A stretch of DNA of 46,516 nucleotides from Trichocoleus sp. FACHB-46 (GTDB lineage Bacteria; Cyanobacteriota; Cyanobacteriia; FACHB-46), in contig NZ_JACJOD010000021.1 in NCBI RefSeq assembly GCF_014695385.1, forward strand, positions 1 to 46,516, in the 5' to 3' direction. The translations under genes were made by a program, and so were the position numbers. The first letter of the stretch is position 1. Each line of letters starts with the position of its first letter. The notes under the pieces were generated by a model. The model ran no database searches, had not been told where the DNA came from, and was given only the letters and a program-made list of their open reading frames with translations. Below are positions 17,820 to 27,009 of this stretch, piece by piece.

Positions 17820-19097
17820 ATGACCAATGATTTAGACTCATCGTCTAATCCTCATAGAGTCAAACTCTATGGACAATCGGATTCAGCTTCTGCTTACGAA
17901 ATTCGAGATTTTCTCAACCGCAGTGTGGTTGAATTTGACTGGATTGAATTAACGAGCGATCAAGATTGCAACCGCGAACTTCGTCTTTCAACACTAAGTG
18001 ATATCCGCTTGCCTGTGGTTGAGTTTCCAGATGGCACTCAACTCTTTGGCCCGACCATTCGAGAGATTGCTCAACGGCTTGGTTGGGTGACGCAACCCAA
18101 ATTCAAAGAATATGATCTATCGATTTATGGTGCGGGTCCTGCCGGATTGAGTGCAGCCGTATATGCCGCATCTGAAGGGCTACGCACCGTTCTGATTGAA
18201 CGCCACGCTGTCGGTGGGCAAGCAGGCACCAGTTCCTTGATCGAGAATTACATGGGATTTCCTGAAGGCATTAGCGGCGCTGACCTAGCGGAACGCGCCC
18301 GTCAGCAGGCAGTCAAATTTGGGATTGAACTGCTGCTTCTGCGCGAGGGCATAAAATCAGAATTTCGGGACAATCGCATCTACACGGATCTGGCAGATGG
18401 CAGCAAAATGATTGCACGAGCCAATATCTGTGCTACGGGGATTGAGTACCGACGGCTCAATCTTCCCAATGAAGACCAGTTTCTCAAAGTCGGATTGTTT
18501 TACGGTGCGGGTGCAAGTGAAGCCCCACTGTGTGGTGGTGAACATGTCTTTATCGTGGGTGGGGGTAACTCGGCAGGCCAGGCGGCTATGTACCTGTCAC
18601 GCTATGCCGAAAAAGTCACCATGCTGATTCGTGGCAATACGCTAGCGGCGACCTTATCGCAGTACCTTGTTGAGCGCATTACTCAGAAAAGCAACATTGA
18701 AGTTCTCTTTCAGACTCAGGTGACTGGGCTAGCAGGAGATACCTCGTTACAGCAAATAGAAGTAACCAATCATCGCGATCGAGTGGTACAGAAAATCGAT
18801 ACTCGACGGCTTTTTGTTTGTATTGGCGGTGTACCAAACACTGAATGGGCAAAGGATACTGCCATCATTCAGGATCAGGCAGGCTACCTGGTGACTGGCT
18901 CAGATTTGCTGAAACAGAGTCGCCTACCGGAATGCTGGACGCTCGATCGCGATCCATTTTTTCTAGAGACCAGTGTTCCTGGTTCCTTTGCAGCGGGAGA
19001 TGTGAGGCATGGTTCTGTGAAGCGAGTGGCTTTATCCGTAGGTGAAGGCGCAATGGCGGTCACGTTTGTTCATAAGTATTTAGAGGAAATCGGATGA
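17820..19097 (+). CDS. TrxR-like flavoprotein with glutaredoxin-like N-domain, both lacking Cys
   Basis: A 425-residue two-domain protein. Residues about 12-90 resemble a glutaredoxin fold (VKLYGQSDSASAYEIRDFL, RLPVVEFPDGTQLFGPTIREIAQRLGW), but the Cys positions are Ser/Ala. From residue 98 on it is a thioredoxin-reductase fold: FAD motif IYGAGPAGLSAA, ERHAVGGQAGTSSLIENYMGF, NADPH motif VGGGNSAGQAAM and the C-terminal AAGDVR. The redox CxxC of TrxB is replaced by YGAGASEAPLCGG, so classical thioredoxin reduction is impossible. A small-molecule or quinone-like NAD(P)H oxidoreductase role is more likely. Its stop overlaps the next gene by 4 bases. Confidence 0.85.
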   Translation: MTNDLDSSSNPHRVKLYGQSDSASAYEIRDFLNRSVVEFDWIELTSDQDCNRELRLSTLSDIRLPVVEFPDGTQLFGPTIREIAQRLGWVTQPKFKEYDLSIYGAGPAGLSAAVYAASEGLRTVLIERHAVGGQAGTSSLIENYMGFPEGISGADLAERARQQAVKFGIELLLLREGIKSEFRDNRIYTDLADGSKMIARANICATGIEYRRLNLPNEDQFLKVGLFYGAGASEAPLCGGEHVFIVGGGNSAGQAAMYLSRYAEKVTMLIRGNTLAATLSQYLVERITQKSNIEVLFQTQVTGLAGDTSLQQIEVTNHRDRVVQKIDTRRLFVCIGGVPNTEWAKDTAIIQDQAGYLVTGSDLLKQSRLPECWTLDRDPFFLETSVPGSFAAGDVRHGSVKRVALSVGEGAMAVTFVHKYLEEIG

Positions 19098-20251
19098 ACG
19101 CTATCGATAAACGTGCCCTTGTAATCGGTGGGTCATTGGCTGGGTTGTTCGCCGGAACTCTGTTGCGCTCGATTGGTTGGCAGGTAGATATTTACGAGCG
19201 ATCACCGCACAACCTTGACAGTCGCGGCGGCGGCATTGTGCTGCAACCGGATGTCGTCGAAGCGTTTCAACGAGCAGGAATAATCTACGAAGCCCCTTTA
19301 GGTGTGGTCGCGCACGAACGATATTACTTAAACCGAGACGGCAGCATTGCTCAACCCATGCCAATGCGTCAAACTTTAACTTCCTGGAACTTACTGTATG
19401 GTTCGATGCGGCGGCATTTTCCGGTTGAGCACTACCATCAAGGCAAGCACCTAACCGAGATTCAGCAAGATGGGCTAGCGGTGGCTGCGATGTTTGCCGA
19501 TGGCACTCACGAGACAGGCGATCTACTCGTAGGTGCAGATGGACCGACTTCCATCATTCGCCATTTGCTCTTGCCTGACTACACGACCCAATATGCTGGG
19601 TATGTTGCCTATCGCGGCTTAGTAGATGAATCAGAACTCGATCCTGCAACGGCAAAATTGTTGACCGAACGGTTTGTATTTTATCAATTTTCAAATTCTC
19701 ACATTCTGCAATATGTGATTCCAGGAGAGAATGATTCGTTGATTCCGGGGGAACGTCGCTTCAACTGGGTTTGGTATGTCAATTACAACCAAACAAGCGA
19801 ATTGCCGGACATCCTGACCGTTTTTATCGGTCAGCGTCGGGAGTATTCGATCGCCCCTGGAATGATCCATCCGACTGTGGAGCAAGCGATGAGATCGTAC
19901 GCCGATCGCGTCTTAGCGCCTCCATTTCAAAAATTAGTGGCAGCCACCCGAGAACCCTTTGTCCAAGCCATTTTAGATCTTGGCGTACCGCAAATGGCAT
20001 TCGATCGCATTGCCCTGATTGGCGACGCGGCTTTTATTCCCCGTCCCCATACGGCTGCTAGTACCGCTAAGGCTGCTGCTAACGCGATCGCTTTAGTTGA
20101 TGCTTTGGTTGACTCCAATCATGATGTACCGAAGGCACTAGAGGCATGGGAAGGCAATCAGCTTGCGCTAGGAATGCGCCTCTGGGAATCGGGAGAGGCT
20201 TTGGGAGAGCGATCGCAATTTATGTACGGTGAGGGACGAACGGAGGGATAA
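19094..20251 (+). CDS. FAD-dependent aromatic-type monooxygenase
   Basis: A 385-residue flavoprotein hydroxylase of the PHBH/DHPH type. The FAD motif is VIGGSLAGLFAGTLLRSIGWQVDIYERS, the middle motif LLVGADGPTSIIRHLLL, and the C-terminal FAD-ribityl motif IALIGDAAFIPRPHTAASTAKAAANAI. The RGGGIVLQPDV stretch matches 2,6-dihydroxypyridine 3-monooxygenase-like members. It uses NAD(P)H and oxygen; the substrate cannot be read from the sequence. Start and upstream stop overlap as ATGA, and GAGGAA precedes it, so it is coupled to the flavoprotein. CGGAGGG for the next gene lies inside its end. Confidence 0.85.
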   Translation: MNAIDKRALVIGGSLAGLFAGTLLRSIGWQVDIYERSPHNLDSRGGGIVLQPDVVEAFQRAGIIYEAPLGVVAHERYYLNRDGSIAQPMPMRQTLTSWNLLYGSMRRHFPVEHYHQGKHLTEIQQDGLAVAAMFADGTHETGDLLVGADGPTSIIRHLLLPDYTTQYAGYVAYRGLVDESELDPATAKLLTERFVFYQFSNSHILQYVIPGENDSLIPGERRFNWVWYVNYNQTSELPDILTVFIGQRREYSIAPGMIHPTVEQAMRSYADRVLAPPFQKLVAATREPFVQAILDLGVPQMAFDRIALIGDAAFIPRPHTAASTAKAAANAIALVDALVDSNHDVPKALEAWEGNQLALGMRLWESGEALGERSQFMYGEGRTEG

Positions 20252-20254
20252 CCG

Positions 20255-20884
20255 ATGAAATCATTCATGAACCTGAATCGATTTGAAGCATTCAGTGATG
20301 GGATATTCGCAATCGCCATGACCCTACTGGTGATTGAAATTAAAGTGCCAGATTTGTCTCAGGCAACGGCATCGACTGCAATTGATGCACTAATTCATGC
20401 TGGACCGCATATTCTTAGCTACATCACGAGCTTTTTGGTCATTGGTGTTTTGTGGCTCAATCATCATGCTTTATTTCATTTGCTAAAGCGGGTCGATCGG
20501 ATTGTCTTGACAATCAACTTAATATTGCTCATGTGCATTGCTTTTATCCCTTTCCCAACAGCACTGATCGGTGAATACGGCAAGCTCCAACCCATTGTGA
20601 TGTCTTATGGTTTAACGCTGTCGTTCACTGGAATTGTCTACAATGCCCTTTGGTTTTATGTCGTTCGGCAGTATCTCTGGGATCATCCTCAAGCCAATCG
20701 CCGTTTCATCTGTCAAGCTTCTCTTTGGAGTATTGGTTATCCGATTTTTTACTTGATTGCTTCGCTGTTGTCATTAAGCAATACAACCTTAAGCACAGTT
20801 CTTTACATCCTCACTCCATTGTTCTATCTATTTCCCAGCGTCATCGATCGGCAATTGGGTAACCTACCCGATGGAGTCTCCTAA
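20255..20884 (+). CDS. TMEM175/DUF1211-family membrane channel
   Basis: A 209-residue membrane protein with about six helices. The signature RFEAFSDGIFAIAMTLLVIEIKVP and the second motif FLVIGVLWLNHHALFHLL are diagnostic of bacterial TMEM175-like proteins, which conduct potassium. The length fits a single-repeat bacterial member. It has a good ribosome site (CGGAGGG, spacing 7) and follows the monooxygenase by 3 bases, ending the operon. Why a K+ channel travels with redox enzymes is unclear. Confidence 0.88.
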   Translation: MKSFMNLNRFEAFSDGIFAIAMTLLVIEIKVPDLSQATASTAIDALIHAGPHILSYITSFLVIGVLWLNHHALFHLLKRVDRIVLTINLILLMCIAFIPFPTALIGEYGKLQPIVMSYGLTLSFTGIVYNALWFYVVRQYLWDHPQANRRFICQASLWSIGYPIFYLIASLLSLSNTTLSTVLYILTPLFYLFPSVIDRQLGNLPDGVS

Positions 20885-21349
20885 AACAATCTGCGTTTCT
20901 ATCAGTAAATTGAAATACAGTCTTGAATCGCCTCTATGTAGGTTTAGCGGTAGCGATCGCTGTCGAATCAGGTAGCAAGGGGATTTTCTCCCCTGCTCCC
21001 ACAGAACCCCGCTTGTGGCTTCGCACAGAGCGCTTTTTTAGAAAGGATTAAACAGTTCAACTCTGAGGAATTGATGTCCAAGACTGGTTACACAATTAAG
21101 CGCTGACCAGTTAGCTCCACTATTCGGGTTCATCGCTAGATCGAACTTCGTGGCTCCTCCCTGCTCTCTGGAGTTCAGCCCTTCATCCTCTTTCATTCAT
21201 TATGAAGTTAACCTGCCAAGTCGATGCCTCATACCAGCCATAATTACCAGGATCTTATGGACAAGCTGACGTGTTTTAGGTAGTCGTTGTAATTCAGTTT
21301 CAGTTTGCGGTTCCAGAGTTAGCTCTGCTATTGCCTTTGATTGAAATCA
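20885..21349. other. Spacer with possible decayed group II intron 3' end
   Basis: Read on the minus strand, about 20975-21045 resembles the domain V/VI end of bacterial group II introns: an AGC-starting stem, GGGTTCTGTGGGAG, a hairpin AGGGGA/TCCCCT and a CTACCTGATTCGAC-like 3' end. The domain V pairing has mismatches, so it would be degenerate. The rest of the spacer shows only broken minus-strand frames. No intron-encoded reverse transcriptase is present. Confidence 0.3.
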
Positions 21350-22228
21350 TCACCGACAAAGCAGAAAATCGTTACTCACTTGTCCATTTGTTGCAGCAAA
21401 CCCGTTGAGAATATTGCCATTGAAGATGCCTTTGCCAAAGATCATGTCAACTTCTGCAACTCGAAATGGCGGTACAATTTTGTTCTTTACCACCTTAACT
21501 TTGACTCGAATGCCGTATTCCTCCATCCCTCTCTTTAATGTTTGAATCCGGCGAGTATCTAGTCGCATTGAGGCATAATATTTGAGAGCATGACCGCCTG
21601 TGGTTGTTTCCGGACTGCCATAAACGACACCGATCTTCAAACGCAATTGATTCAGGAAAATTAACGTACACTGACTATGCAGACAGTTCATCAAGCGTCG
21701 AAGCGCTTTGCTCATCAACCATGCAATGGAAGTCGTGGGAAAATCGCCCATATCCGCTCGAATCTCTGACTCTGTCACCAGTGCAGCGACAGAATCCACC
21801 ACAACTAGATCAACACTCTTGGAACGCACCAGTTGTTCCACTAGTTCCATTGCCGTTTCACCACTATCAGGCTGGCTGACCAACACCTGATCAATATCCG
21901 CTCCGAGCGCAGATGCGTAGTGTGGATCAAGGGCATGTTCCATATCAATAAAAGCAGTAGTGCCTCCTAGCTTCTGCATTTGGGCGATCGCTTGCAATGC
22001 TAACGTAGTTTTACCACTACTTTCTGGACCATAAATTTCGACAATGCGTCCTCTGGGATAACCTCCTCCTAATGCTAGCTCCAACTCAGTTGAGCCGCTG
22101 GAGAAGGTTTTTACATTCATGTGCCTGGCATCTCCCAGACGCATGATAGAACCATTCCCGAATTCCCGATTAATCTTTGCCAGTGTTCGTTCCAGGTCTG
22201 ATTTCTTAGTCGCCAATTTGTTAGCCAT
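21350..22228 (-). CDS. recA: Short RecA paralog
   Basis: A 292-residue RecA-family recombinase. Walker A is GPESSGKTT (residues 67-75); other motifs are [32 protein letters not shown], the L2-side [28 protein letters not shown] and VDMIFGKGI. Bacterial RecA is about 350 residues; here the protein leaves the family pattern after FGKGI and stops, losing most of the C-terminal domain that restrains DNA binding. The L1 region ([19 protein letters not shown]) also differs from the usual GDxHxGLQARLMSQALR. It is probably a plasmid-borne second RecA. No LexA-like box was seen. A hairpin terminator lies just upstream. Confidence 0.85.
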   Translation of the reverse strand: MANKLATKKSDLERTLAKINREFGNGSIMRLGDARHMNVKTFSSGSTELELALGGGYPRGRIVEIYGPESSGKTTLALQAIAQMQKLGGTTAFIDMEHALDPHYASALGADIDQVLVSQPDSGETAMELVEQLVRSKSVDLVVVDSVAALVTESEIRADMGDFPTTSIAWLMSKALRRLMNCLHSQCTLIFLNQLRLKIGVVYGSPETTTGGHALKYYASMRLDTRRIQTLKRGMEEYGIRVKVKVVKNKIVPPFRVAEVDMIFGKGIFNGNILNGFAATNGQVSNDFLLCR

Positions 22229-22247
22229 CGCTTTTGAAAAATAAACA

Positions 22248-22273
22248 ACCGATCTCCATTACTGAAGATCGGT
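22248..22273 (-). terminator. Terminator upstream of recA
   Basis: On the minus strand ACCGATCT and AGATCGGT (8 bp, perfect) flank a 10-base loop and are followed by TTGTTTATTTTTC. This is a good intrinsic terminator for the decayed gene upstream, 20 bases before the recA start. Confidence 0.6.
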
Positions 22274-22517
22274 GAGTGTGCAGCGATAGCTGAGTATCAT
22301 TCAGCAGTTGTTTCTAATTCAGTCTTTACACCGGGTGGAGCAATGGCATCCAACAACACCAATCCCATTTGTTTCAATAAAGCAGTGTTGCCATCGGGAC
22401 AACCATGTTGAATCAAGCATTTAGCACAACCCGCATCACAATCGCAGCTACGAGCGATCGCAGGATCTGATGCCCAAAGCTATGGATTGCGATCAGGATA
22501 CTGGGATGCTCCCGTGA

Positions 22518-23938
22518 TACTCCCCGCCATCGAACGGCAAGGCTTTCTTAGGTTAGGCTAGAAATTGACCGTTTCTAAACTTGACCCTAAAAGGCATACT
22601 CACTTTGCCTCTACACACTCCACTGAAGTCAATCCCCAGCATTGTGCTTACCTTTCGCATGATGTTACAACTCCCGTGGCAATCGGAATTAAGGAGCCAC
22701 CCTTTCCCGGTTTGATACAACCCGCGCACCATCCGTTTTCCTGATGCCACCCACCCTTCAGGTTTCGCGCCGAAAACAGGTAAGGGGTCATTGTCGAAAA
22801 ACGAACTTTGAGACGTATAGGATTCTTCCGTCTCCACAACCCGAATTCCGAACATGAGAGCGAGTTGCTGGATGCGACTGAATAGCTTGTAGTGGGGAAT
22901 CTGAACAAATTCCTGATTGGTCTTACTCCCCAAATTCACACCATCTTTTTGGCGTTTATTGCGGCCATAGACGATGGTATCAATCCTGTTTTCCAGGCAG
23001 AAGTTAATGATCCATCGCGCGGCCTGGTTGATGTAGTTGCGAACATAGCAATTACGTTTGTGGGTTTCTAGCTGGATGCGCTTAGAGGTTACACCTTTCA
23101 GGTTTTTTTTGCCATGAGTCAAGATAGATTTGAGTTCAGCGACTCGCTTGTTGTACTACTGATTTTTTGATTTCAACTCCCTGCCATCTAGAAGAAAAGC
23201 TAATCCGGTATTCGTTATGCCAGCCAATAAATTGTCTAAGCCAGGATCAAGCGCTAGAACATTTTCAGGGTGGAGTTTGCAGGAAGTAGCCGCCTTCTCC
23301 ATCGACGGGTAGACATATTCAACAATCCATTGCCCATTGGCAGGAATGAACCGCAATTCGCGAATCTGCACATCCTTCAACCGTTCTGGCAGTGGGATGT
23401 AGAAACAATCCTGAGCGAATGCAGCGGCTCCACCTTTACCTAGTGGCACCCGAATCAACCCATTCTCAACCTTGAGGGATTGCCCTGTGAAAACCACCTG
23501 AGACAACCCGCCCTTAGTGCGGTATCTCGGCAATTTGGGTGCATACTCCAACTCACCCAGCTTCAACAATTTTGATAATGCCTTGAAACTCTTGAACGCT
23601 TCATTAACCGATTTCAAAACCTGTTGTGCAGCTTGGGAGTGCAACAATTTGCCATTCTCGCTTTCCTTCAGTGCAGCGTAGAGACTGGTGTACTTCAACA
23701 TCTTGAAAGGCTGACAACCATTCGCAAAGAAGTATTGACGGGATTCGTAGACTCCCTGGTTATAAATATTGTTGGCTAACCGCGCCAACTCAGCAAGCAA
23801 CCGGGCAAGTTGCTTGTCTGGCGAAAACACATCTTTTTGAACGGCCAGAAACATGGTAATCTGCGAACATTTGCACTATTTTACACTCTGCCTGCAATAG
23901 CAGGCGCGGAACCCGTTCTGCATCCCCGTCCCGAACGA
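22518..23938 (-). mobile_element. IS200/IS605-type element with tnpB only
   Basis: The predicted element carries tnpB and no tnpA (IS1341-like layout). The right end, read on the minus strand, has a hairpin (GCCGTTCGATGGC) followed by GGGGAGTA. The left end has a GCCTGC/GCAGGC hairpin at 23890-23905. No target duplication is expected; the tetranucleotide GTGA (TCAC on the element strand) borders both ends. The second element in this window shares the GGGGAGTAT right tip. The exact ends are inferred. Confidence 0.6.
22553..23854 (-). pseudogene. tnpB: TnpB (IS1341-type) with in-frame TAG
   Basis: Read through, 433 codons form a TnpB-like RNA-guided nuclease. The RuvC-I Asp is in VLALDPGLDNLLAGI, the NKRQKDGVNLGSKTNQEFVQIPH block is typical of cyanobacterial members, the Glu is in TEESYTSQSSFFD and the late Asp in LNSDCHGSCNIMRK. 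A single TAG at 23156-23158 follows RELKSKNQ; the frame is the same on both sides (YNKRVAELKSILTHG continues). The TAG replaces a Tyr/Trp/Gln codon. No CxxC zinc ribbon is seen. It is inactive unless the stop is suppressed. Confidence 0.75.
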
Positions 23939-24209
23939 GTGAGGTTTGATCCGGTTTCCAAATCTTCCAGTGATTGATAGATTCCTTGAGAATGAAGGGC
24001 TTCAATCCACTTAGAGAGTAGATCACTCTTGAATCTGGCTCTTTGGCAGGAATGGTTTGCTGCCAAAGCAAGTCTTCTCCAAGAAATTTAATGATGTTGG
24101 TTGGTTCAGAAGGATTATTGCCAGCGGAATCTGGATGTTCCTCAATAGAGATTGTCGGGAGTGCCCAAAAGCTTTGAAGCAGAGCACCGTAGTTCGGTGT
24201 CGTGGTCAT

Positions 24210-24760
24210 GGTCGTTGTCTCCGCTCACTGCCAAAAAACATCCGACGTAGGAGAAAGGCAGAAACCTGCATAATTGCAGGTATTAAGGTTTCAATTCCCT
24301 GAGCTATCCAACTGAGCGATCGCAGTCGAGGTCGAATTCGCTAAAGCAGCGTTGCAAGCGTTTGTAGTGAGGTTGATTTAGGCATTGCCACAAAATGCCG
24401 TTGCCAGTTCCGCCAAATTGACGGTCTTGCCCGAAATAAGGCAACGAGAACCAGAGCGACAAAGGTCAGTCGTGCGCCATGCCAAGCCAAATGGGGCTGC
24501 AAAACCTGCCGTAATTGAGTAATCTGATCATAGGGGTTTCATTGATAAAGAATGTGGTAATTCTCATGAAACTGTCGTGTCGATTTCTAGCTAGCTGAAC
24601 CTTCAACTCTCCTAGAAGGATCTCAGTGTCTCTGACGATCGCACTTCTGCAGGGTGCGGCAGCAGTCCTCATATAAAAATGTGACTTTAACGATAAAGGT
24701 AGGGCAGCGATCAGTTATACATTTCTCAAATCAAAGCACCTTTCCCAGTTAGTTTGTTAA
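24210..24760. other. Spacer with alternative hairpins
   Basis: No gene is recognised. At 24261-24292 the motifs GAAACCT, ACCTGCA, TGCAGGT and AGGTTTC overlap so that two hairpins exclude each other: ACCTGCA with TGCAGGT (loop TAAT), or GAAACCT with AGGTTTC. It lies in the leader of the split DUF1998-like gene and may be an attenuator or an old transposon end. The rest is unremarkable. Confidence 0.35.
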
Positions 24761-26803
24761 TCATTGACAGCGATCGCCTTGTGAATCTTCAGAATTAAAT
24801 TGGCTGAATGTATAGCGTACTGTTTTCGCTGCATTGAGTGAACATTTAACTATAACAAACTGACTAGTCTCTTCTTTGCGATTTCCAGTGTTTGGATCAA
24901 AGCTGACCTTACCTGTGGCACCCTCCGTTAGCTGCTGCTTAACCAATTCTTTTCGAACCGCATCACGAGCTCCTTGAAACCCGCCCTTGGTTCGATTTTG
25001 AGTTGGCATCTTTTCAAAAGCAGAAGCCAGTATACGAGTGGCATCATAGCTGGTTGCTGTAACCCAGCTAACCTCAAAAGTTTGCCATAAGGTCTTAGCT
25101 GATTGAAGAAACGCTGAATTATTTGGAGAACTTGGACGAACCCAAGGAGAAACAAATAAAAATGGATGAGGAGAGCCAACTAAATATTCACCTGTTTCTT
25201 TTCCCAAAAGTTCTGGGCTGTAAAGACTGTCGCTACCAATTAAAATAGCTCTTTTCTGGTTTGCCGTGATAATTTCTTTGATATGATTAATATTATCATC
25301 ACCCGGAAATAGAATGAGGGTTTTAGCTCCAGATGCTATTGCTTCGTTAACAGCTTCTCCTGCATCGAAGTTACTTGCGCGTAGATTAAAATCTTTGACG
25401 ACTAATTTAAGGTTTCCTTTGTCCTTATTTGATAAGTCATCGCAGAAGTTTTTTCTTAAAGAATAAGGATAGGGATCATCAGATTTTCTCGGAGGTTCGC
25501 TGCAAGGAGGAAAGTTTTCAAGCTCTCCCTCAGAACTCCCTGAATAGAAAATGGCTACTGGCTGTAATGAATCATGAAACGAACGGTACGCAGGAGATGA
25601 TTCAAATAGAAAATTAGTGATTTTTCTCGTAGTAACACTGTCGCTTGGTACAGTGCGAAAACAAAATCCATCGCCTAACTCATTGGCAGCTTTGCAATCC
25701 CTTGAGAACTCTTCTGATGTAGATGTTGGGCTCACAAACACGAGCCCTCTACGGTTGTACTCACCAAGTGCCTTAACTGTTGAAGCACTGAAAAACGGAC
25801 CTACAACAGCAATTATATCGGTATTATCAGCTATTTTCTGGGCGGTGCTATTAGCAACTTCAGGTTGATCTTTATAATCAATTATGACTTTTAAGCCCTT
25901 CTTTTTGATTAGTTCTGGTGAAGCGTTAATCTCGTTCTGAGCTTGAGCCACCCCTCGTAAAACTTCTGCTGCCAAAACTTCTTGGGAAGGTGTGAGAGTA
26001 GCAATTGTGTAGCTTTCGATTTTGCGAGAAATAAGATAAGAGTTGTTTAAATGAATAACTGCTTCTGGATTATTCCTATTGAACTTTAACGCTTCACAAA
26101 AGGAATCAATTGCTGAGTCGTACTCTCGTTTATCGTAGTAAGCTTTACCTTCTTTTGTTTTCTTCTTTGATGATTTATCTCTTGTTTCTAGTGACTGATT
26201 AGATGCGTTAGATCGGAGGATCCTTTGCCCACATTCTTCATCAACAGTAGAACCAGCTAATTCTCGCGATTCTAAAAATGACACAAGTATTTTGCTAAGT
26301 CCTGCTAAAACTCCAATTCCTATTGCAGAGACGAGTGCTGCTAATAAAAAAATTATTAGTAGCCGGCGGATTTTCAATCTTGCAGGAATGAGGTCTAACT
26401 CACGTGCTAGTTCACTGGGTAGTAAAACTCTTACTCTATGACTAGGAACATGACTAGAAATTCTACTCAACTCATTTCTATAAAGATTATCGTTAGCAGT
26501 AACAATTACATCATATTGTTGTTGAGCTGCACAGAAACAAGCAACTCCTACCTCTTCTAGAAAACGAGAAGCCTCTCCTGTCTCAGGAGCTATATGAGGT
26601 ATTTTATTTCTAATGTTTTGAATAAATATTTCTTTTTCTGCTTCTGTTCCTCCTCTTCTCTCTCTTATTACCGTTAGAGTCTTTTCAGTTATATACCCTT
26701 CAACTCGTCCTCCTCTGCTCCAATCAATCACTTTTTGACAATCTTCAAAATCTTCTGCTAAAAATGCGTTGATAATTATGTCGCTAACTACCAAGACTTT
26801 CAT
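24761..26803 (-). CDS. PIN-like domain / TM / TPR / periplasmic-binding fusion
   Basis: A 680-residue multidomain protein. Residues 1-135 look like a PIN nuclease fold: MKVLVVSDIIINAFLAEDF with D8, TEKTLTVIRE with E40, and YDVIVTANDNLYRNEL with D105. The usual fourth acidic residue before CAAQQQ seems replaced (GVACFCAA). Residues about 147-176 form a membrane helix (LLIIFLLAALVSAIGIGVLAGL). Residues 218-260 resemble one TPR (GKAYYDKREYDSAIDSFCEALKFN). From 263 on it is a branched-chain-type periplasmic binding protein: TIATLTPSQEVLAAEVLRGVAQAQNEIN, IAVVGPFFSASTVKALGEYNRRGLVFVSPTSTS and SYDATRILASAF. No secretion signal is present; topology would put PIN inside and the sensor outside. An XRE regulator lies upstream. 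Confidence 0.75.
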   Translation of the reverse strand: MKVLVVSDIIINAFLAEDFEDCQKVIDWSRGGRVEGYITEKTLTVIRERRGGTEAEKEIFIQNIRNKIPHIAPETGEASRFLEEVGVACFCAAQQQYDVIVTANDNLYRNELSRISSHVPSHRVRVLLPSELARELDLIPARLKIRRLLIIFLLAALVSAIGIGVLAGLSKILVSFLESRELAGSTVDEECGQRILRSNASNQSLETRDKSSKKKTKEGKAYYDKREYDSAIDSFCEALKFNRNNPEAVIHLNNSYLISRKIESYTIATLTPSQEVLAAEVLRGVAQAQNEINASPELIKKKGLKVIIDYKDQPEVANSTAQKIADNTDIIAVVGPFFSASTVKALGEYNRRGLVFVSPTSTSEEFSRDCKAANELGDGFCFRTVPSDSVTTRKITNFLFESSPAYRSFHDSLQPVAIFYSGSSEGELENFPPCSEPPRKSDDPYPYSLRKNFCDDLSNKDKGNLKLVVKDFNLRASNFDAGEAVNEAIASGAKTLILFPGDDNINHIKEIITANQKRAILIGSDSLYSPELLGKETGEYLVGSPHPFLFVSPWVRPSSPNNSAFLQSAKTLWQTFEVSWVTATSYDATRILASAFEKMPTQNRTKGGFQGARDAVRKELVKQQLTEGATGKVSFDPNTGNRKEETSQFVIVKCSLNAAKTVRYTFSQFNSEDSQGDRCQ

Positions 26804-27009
26804 AGAGGTACTTCCTCTCTATGAAAAATGACTAGAAACGGTAACTGAGTAAGTATTCTCAAAGCGTTACTGGTGGGGGACAAAGATTATCAGAATTAGA
26901 AAGTCGAAAAGATAGGAACTTAAACATAATCTCACATAAGACTTGCATCTTCATGAAATCTATAGAGCTAAGTTCATTTTCTACTGTCGGATTGGTTCTT
27001 ATCGATTGA

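Larger units (their letters stand above)
22301..24209 (-). pseudogene. DUF1998-like gene split by an IS200/IS605 element
   Basis: Two minus-strand pieces flank the TnpB element. The 5' piece (24209 to about 23939) starts MTTTPNYGALLQSFWALPTI and runs to INHWKIWKPDQTS. The 3' piece (22517 to 22301) contains EHPSILIAIHSFGHQIL and, after a frame change, SDPAIARSCDCDAGCAKCLIQHG with five Cys, ending near LETTAE. Joining the pieces at the shared GTGA (22514-22517 and 23939-23942) gives WKPDQTSREHPSILIAIHSF in one frame. The HSFGH and Cys-rich tail recall DUF1998 proteins (MrfA/DrmB type), a weak resemblance. It is broken by both the insertion and the frameshift. Confidence 0.45.
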
